Part shown: positions 34,540 to 46,524 of the stretch, one piece after another
Layout: every line of letters begins with the position of its first letter
Numbering within the stretch: the stretch's first letter is position 1
DNA from: Phocoena phocoena
Lineage: Eukaryota; Chordata; Mammalia; Artiodactyla; Phocoenidae
Assembly: GCF_963924675.1 (NCBI RefSeq)
Contig: NC_089226.1
Coordinates: 45,959,124-46,023,123, forward strand
Reading direction: 5' to 3'
DNA length: 64,000 nucleotides
Position numbers and translations under genes: made by a program
The notes under the pieces: generated by a model
What the model saw: the letters and a program-made list of their open reading frames with translations, nothing else
What the model was told of the DNA's origin: nothing
Database searches by the model: none

Positions 34540-35062
34540 GAAATTAAAGAAAAATGGCTACAGGTCTTTTGACAATCCTGCCATCAGAGATGAGATCTTT
34601 GACCCCTCCCCTTGAATCTAGGCAGGTTTGTGACTTACCTCTAACCAATAGAATGTGATAGAATGGAGACTCTGAGACCTCTGAGGCTCGGTCGGAAGAT
34701 GTAATACAGCTTCTGCCTTGTTCCCTGGGACACTCACTTTTGGATCCCTGGGATTTCACGTAAGATGTGCAACTTTCCTGAGGTTGCCATACCGTTAGAA
34801 ATTCCAGGCCACTTGGAGAACCCACACATATGTGTTCTGGTCAACAGCACAGCTGAGGTCCCAGATGATGGCCAACATCAACTACCAGACATGGAAGTGA
34901 AGATGCCTTCATATGATCCCTGTCATTTAGGGGTGAGACAAGCCATTCCCACTGTCCCTTATCTGGAATTTCCGACCCACAGAATCCATGGGCATGATAA
35001 AATGGTTGTTTCCAGCTATGGAGTTTTGCATTAATTTGTTAGCAGCAAGAGTAACTGGGACA
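34540..35062 (+). mobile_element. MLT1-type (MaLR) LTR
   Basis: 'cttacctctaaccaatagaa', 'ctgaggtcccagatgatggc' and the end 'tgataaaatggttgtttcca' plus 'ttgcattaatttgttagcag' follow the MLT1 LTR. Its 3' end is interrupted by the L1 at 35063. The plus frame 34765-35034 lies inside this LTR and is not a gene. Confidence 0.7.
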
Positions 35063-35386
35063 TACAAATGAACTTATTTACGGAACAGAAACAGACTCAC
35101 AGATTTGGAAAACAAACCTATGATGACCCAAGGGGAAACCTGTGGGGGAGGGATAAATTAGGAGCTTGGGATTAACATATACACACTACTTTATATAAAA
35201 TAGATAACCAGTAAGGACCCGCTGTATTGTGCAGGGAACTCTACTTAATATTCTGTAGTAACCTATATAGGTAAGAATCTGAAAAAGAATGAATACATGT
35301 ATATGTATAACTGAATCACTTTACTCCTGAAACTAACACAACGTTGTAAGTCATCTATACTCCAATATTTTTTTTTTTTAAAAAAG
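35063..35386 (+). mobile_element. 5'-truncated L1, 3' UTR only
   Basis: L1 3' UTR wording ('acttgaa'-free older subfamily: 'aaacagactcacagatttgg', 'gggataaattaggagcttgg', 'gaaactaacacaacgttgta') ends in 'tactccaatattttt...aaaaaa'. The poly(A) signal position reads AATATT followed by a T-run before the A tail. The 14-bp duplication GAGTAACTGGGACA lies at 35049-35062 and 35387-35400. Confidence 0.93.
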
Positions 35387-35404
35387 GAGTAACTGGGACA
35401 AACA

Positions 35405-35580
35405 GTGTGTGTAGGGTTTAAAGTCAAACAGGCTTGCATGTAAGTTCCAGCTCTACCTGCTATGTAGAGTTAGCAAGCGACTCAAACCTCCCTGAACCTG
35501 TTTCCAGTCTGTAGAGTAGTGATGATAAAACTCCTAAGGGAGTTTTTGTGAGGAATCAATGAAAGTATATGGAAATTGTA
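35405..35580 (+). mobile_element. MIR SINE
   Basis: 'aagtcaaacaggcttgcatg', 'ccagctctacctgctatgta' and 'gtgaggaatcaatgaaagta' follow MIR on the plus strand. Confidence 0.7.
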
Positions 35581-35899
35581 CTCCACCCACGGGTGTGTTC
35601 CCATTTTCCCCTGCTACTCTTCCTTCCTCCTCAGACCTGACGTGCCAATTGGTTCATCAACGGTTGCTGTCAATGGTGCTAGTGAAACTAACGTATTATC
35701 TTTCATCTAAAACCTAATTCATTTATATAAATAAAAAGCAGCTGAAGGGCATGCTTGCCCAAAAAAGAGCTAAAAAGAAAAAGGGTTTTCCTCTTCCTGG
35801 CTGACTGACAGGAGGGACTTCACTCAGTGCTGAGATTTTTATCATTATTCTAATTAGAAGCCAGCTAAAAGCCAGTTTCCTGTGGGCTCTGCTAGATTT
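35581..35899. other. Unassigned DNA
   Basis: No gene or repeat recognised. Confidence 0.4.
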
Positions 35900-36060
35900 C
35901 AGTGCTTCTCAAAGTTCAGTGGACATAGGAATCAACTGGGGTCTTGTTAAAATGTAGACTTTGATTCAGTGGCTCCTAGGTGAAACCTGTGGTCTGTATT
36001 TCTAATGATCTCCCAGTTTACGTTCTACCAACAACACTTTGATCAGCAAGGTCCTAAAAG
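35900..36060 (-). mobile_element. MER5A-like hAT DNA transposon
   Basis: The end 'cagtgcttctcaaagttcag' and the internal 'gaatcaactggggtcttgtt' and 'gtatttctaatgatctccca' match MER5A, a non-autonomous Charlie-group element. The second inverted end ('acactttgatcagcaagg') is degraded. Confidence 0.75.
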
Positions 36061-36600
36061 ACCGTATGAAAGGATAGTATTGATTATTCCATAAATAACT
36101 CTGCCCCCCACTCTGCAATAATTCATTTTCAACTCCACTCCAATTAGCATGACTTGTGGTTGCCAAATCCGGAACCTGCCTCCTTGCAAGGGCCGCTCCC
36201 CTGGCTTCAGCCTAACTAGTCATGGACGTCTTCAGCGTCTTGAGGGTCCTGCAATGCCCTAACCTTTTCTCCCCAGTCAATTTCTCATGCAATGTTTACA
36301 AGAAGTCAGTGATCAGGGATGATTCCGCCCTTTCACAGTTGGGAGAGGGTGAAGGAGAGGCTATGGTACATCACTGTAATCCAGTTCCTCTAACTTCAGG
36401 TGCAGTGGTTTCCCACTCAGCTGTGGTACACCAGGGTAGTGACATCAGCTTACCATGGGGGAGAACATGTCTAACACACCACAACTCACCCAAGTGTTAC
36501 CAGGGCTATTGGTTGGCAACTATTTGGGAAGACATACTTAAGTGAGAAAGTATGAGAGATTCATCTCTGCTCTCTTATGTAACCTTAGTTAGTGATATGG
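36061..36600. other. Unassigned DNA
   Basis: Contains a 107-codon plus frame (36222-36545) with no recognisable domain and no splice or promoter context that I can support. Not called as a gene. Confidence 0.35.
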
Positions 36601-36604
36601 GGAA

Positions 36605-36830
36605 AGAAAAGAAACCTATATTGAGCATTTACTATGTACTGAGGGTTCTGCTATGTGCTTTTCCTGCATTATACATTGTAATACTCCTAAGACATTCCAG
36701 GGTGGATGCTATTAACCTTGTTTTGCAGATGAGGAAATGCAGTCTCAAAAGCATTAAGTGAATTTGCTCAAACTCATGAAGGAAGAAGTGATGGAACAGG
36801 CTTCAAGGCAGGAGTGTCTGATTGTGAAGT
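36605..36830 (-). mobile_element. MIR SINE
   Basis: 'attgagcatttactatgtac', then 'ttgttttgcagatgaggaaa' and 'aagtgaatttgctcaaactc', follow reverse-strand MIR. Confidence 0.75.
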
Positions 36831-37577
36831 TGTCCTGTTAGCATCTCTTGTTTCTAGGCATAACGTTTTATTGAAGAAGTGCTATGTCAGTCAATGAATT
36901 CGTGCAGATTTGATGGAATGGTTTGATTTATTGACAGATTAGTTGATATGGCTGGTAGGGGGGTCAATGTATCTTTTGACCAAGTCAGCCCCATAGCTGA
37001 CTTCCATGGGTTCAAGTGTGCTTATAATTGATGGGGCTCAGAGCTCTGGTGAGATGGTCTCACTTGTTGGGTTTGGCTCCTAAATACAGGGGTTCTCAGT
37101 AAAGGCAGCAAGTTTGTGGGCATTGTAAGCCTTGCAATGTAAATTGATTAGAGTCTTTTATTCTGCACTTTCCTCAAATTTGAGTCTTGGTATATTCTGA
37201 CTGAGGCTAAGATTCTCAATCTAGCAAAAGGGAGAGAGAACAACTTTAGCCCAGAATTAAATAGAAAACAAGTCAGGATTTATCAAAGTTGGATGCAAGA
37301 TGGCAGCTTGCTGTGGGACCTCTCAATGGCAAGGAGAAATGGCGTAAGAGATGGCCTTATTTATCCCAAGATTTGTATGTGGGTCTTTCATTTGCTCACT
37401 GTCTTAGGTTTCAAGGGACAGATTCAAGCTAGCTTAAGACAAGGAGTGTTGGTTGTAAGGAATCGGGAGTACTTCACAGAAGGCAATGACGGGAAAGACA
37501 GCTGAGCCACATAAGAACTGGAAAATCTATGTGCTGCTAGCCGCTCTGTCCATCCAACTGTTGCTCTCTGGAGACAT
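36831..37577. other. Unassigned DNA
   Basis: No gene or repeat recognised. Confidence 0.35.
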
Positions 37578-37589
37578 ATGGCCTCTTTT

Positions 37590-37798
37590 TTTTTTTTTTT
37601 TTTGCTGTACGTGGGCCTCTCACTGTTGTGGCCTCTCCCGTTGTGGAGCACAGGCTCTGGACGCGCAGGCTCAGCGGCCATGGCTCACGGGCCCAGCCGC
37701 TCCGCGGTATGTGGGATCTTCCCGGACCGGGGCACGAACCCGCGGCCCCTGCATCGGCAGGCAGACTCTCAACCACTGCGCCACCAGGGAAGCCCCAC
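37590..37798 (-). mobile_element. CHR SINE, short form
   Basis: T-run on the left, 'gccaccagggaagcccc' on the right, very close to the other short copies. The 12-bp duplication ATGGCCTCTTTT lies at 37578-37589 and 37799-37810. Confidence 0.96.
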
Positions 37799-37810
37799 AT
37801 GGCCTCTTTT

Positions 37811-38576
37811 ATCTGCTAGAAATTGACTACATTCTCTTTTTTTTCTTTCTCTCTCTGGACCATTTTCTCTACAAGGCTCTTCCTTCCTGAAACCTCGTAA
37901 TATCCGTCTTCATGGAGCTCTACGTTGCCATAATACTGACTCTATTTGCACCTTGACCTGACATCTCCCTTGCCCATGGCCATCTGACAACATCTGGGTC
38001 TCTTCGTTCAAGTTCTGAAGACAGAATCTGATATTCATTCAGGGTCAGTTCTGACTGAGAGTGGAAGTCACCTCATACAAACATTATTCTATCCTTTCTG
38101 GGCTCTAGGGTGGCAGGAGGGTTTGGGGAGGCACTTCCAAAGAAAGGAGAATGACCTTAGCAGACTCCCCAAATATATTTACTACATACCTGAGAGGATG
38201 AAGGTAGAAATAGCTTAGGTAGAATCTAGCCTAAAACCTCAAAGAATCATAAACAGAACAGAACAAATAAGGTTCTAGTACCCCCTCAAGTATTTATATT
38301 CTATGATTTTTTTTCTTCTCTTGTACAAACCATTTTCGTATGTGAAATATACATCTCACGTACAACACTCAGACTGGGTTTGAATGCCAGTGGTGTGTCC
38401 CATAAGCTCTATATTTTTATCAGTAAAATGAGGGTCTTTTTCCCTGACTTCCTAGAATTGTGAGAACCTGCTATGTGCCAGGCATTGTGCTCAACCCAGG
38501 AGACATGATCTGTGCCCAAGAAGCCAGTATAATTGCAGGGGAAATAGATCAGTTCAAACAAATAATTATTCTAACA
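37811..38576. other. Unassigned DNA with a MIR-like end
   Basis: 'gaacctgctatgtgccaggc' at about 38465 is a short MIR-like piece on the minus strand. Nothing else recognised. Confidence 0.35.
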
Positions 38577-38802
38577 CAGAGTTTTCAAGGTGTGGTCAGA
38601 TGACTCCCCATTTATGGTGGAGCAATGGGACTCCAATATTAGGATACACAAGAATCTCCTGGGGTTTTGCCTTAAATGCATATTCCCAGGCCTCACCCTA
38701 GATATACTCAGCCAGAAGTTCCGGTGTTGGAACCCAAGAACGTGTATTTTAAGCAAGCCCCCAGGAAATTCCAGAGTGCAATGTTTGAGAACTGCTGCTC
38801 TA
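38577..38802 (+). mobile_element. MER5A-like hAT DNA transposon
   Basis: Start 'acagagttttcaaggtgtgg', internal 'agaatctcctggggttttgc' and 'attcccaggcctcaccctag', end 'aatgtttgagaactgctg'. The imperfect inverted ends match the MER5A type. Confidence 0.75.
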
Positions 38803-39120
38803 TCTCCAAAGAGTCACAGTTGAGGCCATGCTGTGGCCGTAGGGATGGGAAGCTCTCTGCATAAAGTATCTAGAGAAGGCTTCTCCAAAGGTGACCTTTT
38901 GAGTTGAGTCCCAAATGTGTTTGCCAGGAAGAGAATGGGAGTAAGAGAACTCCAGGCAGAGGGAAAGCAAAAGCCCAGAAGCATGAAAATATTGACAGGT
39001 TTTGAGGGGGCAGAGAATAGATGTTCCATCTAATTGGAACATTAAACTTTTGTAGAAAGAGTGGCAGGATATGAGACCAGAGCCAGACTGGGAAAGACCA
39101 AGTATGCAAGGCTTAAAAAT
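38803..39120. other. Unassigned DNA
   Basis: No gene or repeat recognised; the 177-codon minus frame 38800-39333 spans this and the adjoining SINE and is not a gene. Confidence 0.4.
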
Positions 39121-39137
39121 AAAAGGTTCAATGGGGC

Positions 39138-39336
39138 GGGTCTTCCCTGGTGGCGCACTGGTTGGGAGTCCGCCTGCCAATACAGGGTACACGGGTTCGT
39201 GCCCCGGTCCGGGAGGGTCCCACATGCCACAGAGCGGCTGGGCCCGTTGGCCACGGCCGCTGAGGCTGCGCATCCGAAGCCTGTGCTCCGCAACGGCAGA
39301 GGCCACAGCAGTGAGAGGCCCGTGTACCGCCAAAAA
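39138..39336 (+). mobile_element. CHR SINE, short form
   Basis: Head 'gtcttccctggtggcgcact', promoter boxes, short body, A tail. The duplication begins AAAAGGTTC at 39121-39129 and 39337-39345 and continues with a small indel, so the left end is slightly uncertain. Confidence 0.92.
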
Positions 39337-39424
39337 AAAGGTTCCTGGGGTCCTTTAAAACAGTTTCTCTGTATTTTCCTTTAATATTGTAGGGAAGGAA
39401 CAATAATTTCTCCTCTACCCTTCT

Positions 39425-39920
39425 AGGTTCTTGGGGGAGAACGCCTTATAATTAAAGACAGATTAACAAGAGAAAAAGGGAAGTTTAATAGCATGTACAC
39501 CTCCTGTACGCATGGGAGAGATACAGGAAAACTGACTAACTCCCGAAATGGTCCAAACCACCACCTTAAGTACCATCTCCAGCTAAAGACAAAAGAAGAT
39601 TGAGTGGGAGGCAAGTTTGGGACATTGTCAGGCAAAACACAGTAAACAAAGGTAAAGTTTTTTAATGCAGATTTAAGTCCATTCCTTCTCCACTGATAAA
39701 CTTCTAGAGATTCAGTCATTCTTATTTTCTGGGTACAAAGAGGAAGACACCCTTACAAATGGAAATTTCCCTTATAAATGTAAATGTCTCTTATAAAAGG
39801 GTAACTTCTTTTTTCAGAGCTTCTCCTGTGTCTGCTATTTCTTAAAATAATCAACTTAAAATAATTCTTATGTCAAAGAGGTACATTTTGGGGTGGCAAA
39901 CTCTGTTCCCCTTTCATATC
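39425..39920. mobile_element. Possible LTR/ERV remnant
   Basis: 'gggggagaacgccttataat' with 'acagattaacaagagaaaaa' and the later 'gaggtacattttggggtggc' recalls a widespread mammalian LTR-type repeat, but I cannot name the family or define its ends. No coding capacity. Confidence 0.35.
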
Positions 39921-40088
39921 ACTTCTCTGAAATTTACTTTTCCTGCCATTGCCCTGGCCCACGAAAGGCCTCCAGAATCTCAAAGCAACTGCTCATCCAA
40001 CACTACTGTTAAAACAATATAGAGACAGAGGCCCTGGAGCTGGTTACAGATAATGTCACTGACAGGAAGGAGAATTGAAATGCATCCC

Positions 40089-40436
40089 GAGGGACTTCCC
40101 TGGTGGTGTAGTGGTTAAGAATCCGCCTGCCAATGCAAGGAACACAGGTTCGAGCCCTGGTCCAGGAAGATCACACATGCCGTGAAGCAACTAAGCCTGT
40201 GCACCACAACTACTGAGCCTGCGCTCTAGAGCCCGCAAGCCACAACTACTGAAGCCTGTGCACCTAGAGCCCGTGCTCCGCAACAAAGACAAGCCACGGC
40301 AATGAGAAGCCCGCGCACCGCAACAAAGAGTAGCCGCCGCTCTCCGCCGCTAGAGAGAGCCCGCGTGCAGCAACGAAGACCCAAGGCACACAAAAATAAC
40401 TAAATAAATTTATTTTTAAAAAAAAAAAGAAAGAAA
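40089..40436 (+). mobile_element. CHR SINE, long form
   Basis: Head 'gggacttccctggtggtgta', B box 'ggttcgagcc', long body with repeated CCGC-rich blocks and a mixed A tail. The 12-bp duplication GAAATGCATCCC lies at 40077-40088 and 40437-40448. Confidence 0.95.
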
Positions 40437-40448
40437 GAAATGCATCCC

Positions 40449-41349
40449 AAGATCTGTCAGCTCAGGGAAAAAGGAATCCATTCCTCAACCTTCTCTGGAA
40501 AGCCTTAGCAGACTGGGATTGCTTTGGCTGGAGTAATCGGAGTAATCGTTCCAAGAGCTGCTTTGTTTCCCTGCCAAACTGGAGAGGCCGGTATTCTCCA
40601 ACAGCTTCCTCCCCAAGCAGGAATATCAATGACCTTGAGCCAAACTTCCCTACTGCCTGCTGCCCTCCAAGGACCTGGCATTTTCATTTCAAAGTCTTCC
40701 AAATAGCCACATACAGTTAGATTAAGGGCAAAAACCCACACCCAGAAATGTTCTTTCTTTTTTTCTTTTAATGTCAATAGGGACAATTTGCTTTTAAAAT
40801 AGTCACCTAAGGTATGATTGATAGGAAATTACTACTTGTCATTTCCGGCTCTGTGGGAAATGTCATTCAGTCAAACTTAACTAAGCCTTTTATTTCCCGT
40901 ACTTGCACCCCCATGAACTGGGGCCTGTCAGCCGCTCGTTCCAGAAACAGCAGAGAGCTTGAGTACCCTGCGGTATTTTTCATAGAGCAATTCGTCCAGC
41001 CTAACAGATCAAATTTCCAGGTCTCTTTGTTCTCTCTTCATAAAAATATACCCCTCCCAGAGCCGCACGTCCAAGCCTATTTCGGTACCAGTTAGAACAA
41101 AGAGCAAGGGCGTAATTTTTTGCCTTTCCTTCTCTTCACCAACTCTATCCACCACCTCCACCCAGCAACACCCCAGGAACCCTAGGCTTCCTAAGGGAAT
41201 CAAATAACTTTCTGAAGTTCCAACATTTCCTCTCTCACCCTTCCAGCATATAAGATTTTCAGGAGCCTGCTTTTAGGGCCAGGAGAGATTTTCATACAGA
41301 CAGTCTGGGTATGTACATGATCAAGAGCAAAATCCAGCCTGCCAGGGCT
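40449..41349. other. Unassigned DNA
   Basis: No gene or repeat recognised. Frames such as 40814-41095 have no motif. Confidence 0.4.
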
Positions 41350-41359
41350 CACATGAAAG

Positions 41360-41560
41360 GCAAGGACGTTGGAATCAGAATGACCAGGTTTTAAATTCTA
41401 ACTCTCCCAGATACTAGCTGTGTCACCTTGACCAGTATTATTTTCCTAATGAAACCCCAATTTCCTCACATAGAATATGGAAATGATATTAACATCTGTC
41501 CAGTTTTAGAGTGAGAAGTAAATAAAATAATTGTAACAGACACTGTTGGTTGCCTGTTAC
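41360..41560 (+). mobile_element. MIR SINE
   Basis: 'gttggaatcagaatgaccag', 'gatactagctgtgtcacctt' and 'cccaatttcctcacatagaa' follow MIR. Confidence 0.75.
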
Positions 41561-41971
41561 ATTCTCAATTTTATTATCCCCTGGCACTTTTATTTTCGAG
41601 GCTGGAAGAACTTAATACTCATTTTACCTTTCTTCCTTTCAGTGAGGGATGACCAGGTAACAGAGTTCTAGGCAGTGGGATATATGCAGAAGTCTGAGGG
41701 AAGGTTTCTGCTTTCCTAATAAAAGGGATAGATGAAGCTGACTCTTTCCCCCTTTCCTCTACTTCCTGCTTTGAACAAAGATGTGATGTCTGGAGCTGCA
41801 GGAGCCATCTTGTGACCAAGAGAATCTGAGTCATCATCCCTGACATCATCAAGACATTGAACCCATGCTGAAGTCATCAATTCCAGATTTCTCATGATGT
41901 GTAAAATTGAGCCTCTTTATTTAAGCCACCACAAGTTGAGTTTTCTGTTTCTTATCACCAAATGCATTCTT

Positions 41972-42340
41972 TTTTTTTTAATAGATATTTATTGGAGTAT
42001 AATTGCTTCACAATACCATGTTAGTTTCTGTTGCACAACAAAGCGAATCAGCCATAAGCATACACATGTCCCCATATCCCCTCCCTCTTGAGACTCCCTC
42101 CCATCCTCCCTATCCCACCCCTCTAGGTCATCACAAAGCACCGAGGCAATCTCCCTGTGCTATACTGCTGTTTCCCACCAGCCAGCTATTTTACATTCAG
42201 TAGTGTATGTACGTCGATGCCACTCTCACTTTGCCCCAGCTTCGCCCTCCCACCCATGTCCTCAAGTCCATTTTCTATGTCTATCTCTTTATTCCTGCCC
42301 TGCAACTAGGTTCATCACTACCATTTTTTTTTTTTAGATT
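41972..42340 (-). mobile_element. 5'-truncated L1, 3' UTR only
   Basis: The T-run at 41972-41979 and 'tttattggagtataattgct' give the L1 3' end on the minus strand. About 370 bp later it ends in the element's 'agattcc'. The 14-bp duplication CCAAATGCATTCTT lies at 41958-41971 and 42341-42354. Confidence 0.95.
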
Positions 42341-42429
42341 CCAAATGCATTCTTGATAGGAGTAAGTGATATATATAAAGCAGCTACAGTAGTCACCAGT
42401 GTTTGATAAATATTAGTTAACTATTCTCT

Positions 42430-42800
42430 CCTCACTCCCCATACCTCTTCTCCTCAAAATGTAAAATCCTCATCTGTATCATTGGGTTATCACATTTAGG
42501 GTGGGATTTGGGCCCAGAATCTGAATCCAGATTGCCTTTCAAGACCTCTGTAACCTGTTCCTTCCTTCCAAGGCCACCTGCACACTGCTGTCAGAATCCC
42601 AGTCAACGCCAATCAAGCCAGTTAGTTATCCCCTACACGAGTCATGCTTGTTCTGCCCCCAGTGTTCCACTCTCCATTCCCGCCTTCCCTCATTCTCTTC
42701 CCTGTCCTCTCCTTCAGCCTGCTTGAATCTTCTCCATCCTTCAATTCCAGCTGCAGCCAACCATCCCCCTGAGATACCTTTTCTGATATGGCCACAGCCA
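42430..42800 (+). mobile_element. Possible L2 remnant
   Basis: 'ctgtaacctgttccttcctt' through 'ccctgagataccttttctga' is reminiscent of the late L2 ORF2. Weak similarity by eye. Confidence 0.35.
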
Positions 42801-43899
42801 AGAACAAGAAGAGTCGTGTGGTAAAACGTGGTGGCCCATTTGGCAATAGCAATAGGCAGACAGGAAAACGTGGCTAGTCAAGGGAGCCCTTGGAAAAGAG
42901 GGATCCAGAGTCTTTATGTCAATTACAAAAGACAAAGTTCTACAGGGTAGTTGCAAAGCAGCTGTCAGGGCTTGACTTCTGCTCCTGTAGTCATGAAAAT
43001 AAAAGAGCTGGAGAGCCAGGGTCAACCAGAGGCTGCCCTCAAGGTGGCAAGAAGAGGCATCCAGGGAGTGTGGGAGAGAAAGACAGGAAGCACAAAGCAG
43101 ACAGAAGCCCTGGGGCTCCACGAGGTCCTTGGCCAAAGAAAAGGGGGATTGAATTGCCAAAGCTTTGGAAGACTTCATCCCCACCTGCCACAATCCCTCA
43201 GTACAGAAGGGGTGGTGAATTACTGGGTGGTTAGCCAGATAAACAAAGAAAGATAACAGGATAGCCCATATTGGCCCTTCAGGTAGAATTCCTGGGGCAG
43301 GTCAGAAGCTGCCTACAGACCAGTTGTGCTCATCTTGAGTAAATTGTGACACCTACTGGTTTACAAGGGAGCAAACGCAGACTTCAGGGTTCAGTAGAAA
43401 GTTGCCTGGTGCTGACCTAGTGCAAATGACTCCCAAATGGACTAGGTTCTTTGCTAATGAGATAGTGTGTGTCCTAGAGCTACTATGGCCACATGCAGAT
43501 TCAGCTTTCTAGGGCCAGAGTTGTTTCCAAAGTTCTGGAAGAACAATAGAAGTAAGTGGGTGAGCCACTCTGCCAGGAAGTTGTCACAGAGGTGGACTGA
43601 GCACAGAGAGACTTGATTTTAGATTCTACCATTACTTTTGCCTCTTCGCGGCCTGGGAATATTAAGCAAATCACTTCTTTTGTTTTGTTGTTGTTATTTA
43701 TCTTTTTATAGGTATTCATTATCTTTATTCTACCTACCTTACAGTTTTATGTGTAAGAAATCAAAAGAAATGTGCTTAGCAAAGCCACAAATGTGTTTTT
43801 GTTTTTCAAGTGTTATTTGAGCATCTAGCACATGCTAACTACCACAGTACATATACACATATACGTACACATATACGTACACATACAAAAGGACAATTC
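42801..43899. other. Unassigned DNA
   Basis: The overlapping frames at 42741-43256 on both strands lack any domain. A short CA/TA-rich patch lies at 43850-43888. Nothing else recognised. Confidence 0.35.
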
Positions 43900-45289
43900 G
43901 TTCAGAAGGAATACTAGGTGAGAGTGTGAATGCTGGGGAGCTGCAAAGTGTTGCATTGCTTTCAGGCTTTGGGTAGATGGGCAGGAGTGGGCAGAGTGGA
44001 GCTGGAGAGAGGAGTTAGGAACCAGATAATGAAGAGCCTTACAGGCCACGCTAAGGAATCTGGATTTTATTCAGTACACAATGGGAGTAGCTGAAATATT
44101 TCAAAAGGGGTAATATGATCACAGTTGCCTTTTTTTTTCACAGTTGCATTTTAGTTAGGTCATTCTAAAAGGACAGTCAGAGAGCAGCTGGGAGATCAGT
44201 GAAGAGACTTTTGGAAGAGTCCAGACAGGTAATGGTAAAGACCTGACTTAAGGAAATAGAAGAGATGAGAGGCCTGAGTGAATTAAAAATATAATTAGGA
44301 AGCACAATCAACAAGACTTATGGACCAATTTAATGAGGGGAGCAAAAAAGAGCAAATGATCCAGAATTTGATTTGGGTGATCAGGTAGATTATTGAGCCA
44401 TGCACTGATTCAAAGAACAAGTTTCCAACAAGAAAAGGCCCAGCAAGGTTCTGTACATATTTCATCCGTGGTTTCTATGCAGCCATGTTGACCCTGTTTC
44501 TTGATATTATGGGACACGTCATTTCCTCATGCACAGGCCCCCTGAAGGTTTATACAGTCATCCCAAACCTTTGTTTTTCATTTCCGAACAACTCGCATAT
44601 TGATCTGGCATTGCCATTGGTTCCCTCCAGCTTCCCAAGGACTTTGTCACATGGTCAAGCTGCCTACCTTCCCTAGCTTTTCCCTGACCTGCCAACCTCT
44701 CCAACAGGGTGACTCAGACCATCAAGCAAACAAGTCTCCAATCAGCAGCTTCACGAATGGAGCTGGAGCTCAGAGCAGAATCTGTGCCAGAAGTCTACAT
44801 TTGAGAATAATCAGCACAGATTTTGTATAAGGGCAGCACTGAGAAGAGTTGAACTCACCCAGGGTAAGAAGACTACGGCAGAGACGAAACTCTGAGGAAC
44901 AAGAACTATTAAGAGAAGAGCAAAAGGCAGAGGGAGAAGAGCTGGTGAAGGTCTGAGCAGGAGCCAGAGATATGGGAGGAAAATCATGAGAAACTCTAGG
45001 GAGGAGGGAATTGAGCAAGCTGTGCTCAGAGGCATCAGGCACCACAGAGAAATCAGGACTGAAATCTGAGTTGGAGCGGGAGAGGTTGTGGGTGTCTGGT
45101 GGGTTTCTGTGGACTGTGGTGGGAGCAGTAGAAGATGAAGTGAGGAAGTGGAAATGAAGTTTTGTGAAGGCAACTCTTTCCAAAAAATCGTGAAAGAGAG
45201 AAAGAGAGATGGGGCAGTAGCTAAAGATAGAATGAAAGTATCTTGGGTTTTTCTTCCTGAACATGTGTGCATGTACTGAAACAGCATGT

Positions 45290-45530
45290 AGTGAAGTGCA
45301 CATATTGTAGTTCAAGTTCTAGAACCAGTCCCAGCTCCACACAAGAGCTGTGTGACCTTGGGTATATTCCTTAACTTCTCGGGATCCCATTTTACGCATC
45401 TGTGAGGTGGAGATAATAACAATACTAACTATGCAAGGCTGTGAGTATTAAATAAGTTACAAGATGGCAAGTGCATAGATAGTGCCTGACCCATTGTAAA
45501 CAATAAATATTAGCTGGTTTCGTTGTTGAT
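45290..45530 (+). mobile_element. MIR SINE
   Basis: 'gaaccagtcccagctccaca', 'agctgtgtgaccttgggtat' and 'acaataaatattagctggtt' cover MIR end to end. Confidence 0.85.
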
Positions 45531-45575
45531 ATTCCTACTTGATAATAAGAAAGAGCATTAAAAGTAGACACTGAA

Positions 45576-45772
45576 TGGGCTTTCCTGGTGGCGCAGTGGT
45601 TGAGAGTCCGCCTGCCAATGCAGGGGACACGGGTTCATGCCCCGGTCTGGGAAGATCCCACATGCTGCGGAGCAGCTGGGCCCGTGAGTCATGGCTGCTG
45701 AGCCTGCGCTCCGTAACGGGAGAGGCCACAACAGTGAGAGGCCCGCGTACCGCAAAAGAAAAAAAAAAAAAA
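45576..45772 (+). mobile_element. CHR SINE, short form with internal deletion
   Basis: Canonical head and boxes. The body lacks about 15 bp between 'gctgctgagcctgcg' and 'ctccgtaacggg' relative to the other short copies. A 16-bp duplication AAAAGTAGACACTGAA lies at 45560-45575 and 45773-45788. Confidence 0.96.
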
Positions 45773-46524
45773 AAAAGTAGACACTGAAGATACAGGAAAG
45801 ATAATGAATTAGTGATAGAGCAAAGTTCCTGTGGAGGCAGAAGGAGATGGAGCAGAGCATGGAGAGGGGTGGCAGCCTTAAACAGGAGGGGGGACCACCC
45901 TCCTCGCTTCCACTGGGAGAGTCAGACGAAAGCACCAGTGGGGCTCAGATTCGGATGTGTTTGTCTTAGGGAACCAGGGTATGGAAGGTTGAGAGAGCCT
46001 CTATTTCAATCTGTCAGGTACAAAACAAGTTCATCTGCTGAGAATGAAGAAGGAAGTGATGAGATGGGGAGATGGTTGGCAACAGAAGAGTGAGTTAGGA
46101 ACGTCTGATCTTCGTGCTACGAAGAGTGGAGAAAGAGCTATGGAAAGTGTAGGGCTGAGGTGTGGATCTGGGGAAGCGTCTGAGATTCTCCCAGGGCACC
46201 AACCTGTGAATTTTCTTGGTGCTCTCAACAGCCTGTGGAGAAGTGGAAATGACTATTGGTTGGATTGCTCCATGGTTGAGACTTTGCTAAGAGGCTGCGA
46301 CAGAAAATTAAAGGGACAAGGACATTTAGAGTAGTGAAGTGGTAGACCAGAAAGTCCAGGCTGGAAGGTGAAAGTGGAGGATATAAATATAGGAGAGGAA
46401 GAAAATGGGACATCAAAGGAACTGAGGTCTCAACCAGTAGACACACTGAAGTGAGGTAATGACAGATGGACAGAAAGGAGCTGGTGACCAGAGGAGTTGA
46501 AAATGGGTGTCATCGATTAAAGAA

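Larger units (their letters stand above)
43900..46460 (-). mobile_element. Long L2 LINE relic (ORF2), interrupted by MIR and CHR
   Basis: Read on the minus strand, 46100-45960 encodes a 'SADELV'-like link before the reverse transcriptase. 45240-44830 gives a 'YCPISL...LERV...FHFLTSS' block of L2 reverse transcriptase. 44110-43920 gives the conserved C-terminal part (plus-strand wording 'ctggattttattcagtacac', 'aggccacgctaaggaatctg'). About 44450-44800 is not clearly L2. A MIR (45290-45530) and a CHR SINE (45576-45772) interrupt it. The 181- and 158-codon minus frames here are decayed L2, not cellular genes. Confidence 0.65.

Noticed and set aside
36222..36545. 107-codon plus frame
   Set aside because: No recognisable domain; it could be old LTR sequence but that is not demonstrable.
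38800..39333. 177-codon minus frame
   Set aside because: Its N-terminal part is CHR SINE sequence and the rest has no family.
43850..43888. Tandem 'acacatatacgt' as a structured array
   Set aside because: Only two or three imperfect units; ordinary simple repeat.
44770..45315. 181-codon minus frame as a possible gene
   Set aside because: Contains L2 reverse-transcriptase-like blocks; it is a decayed LINE.
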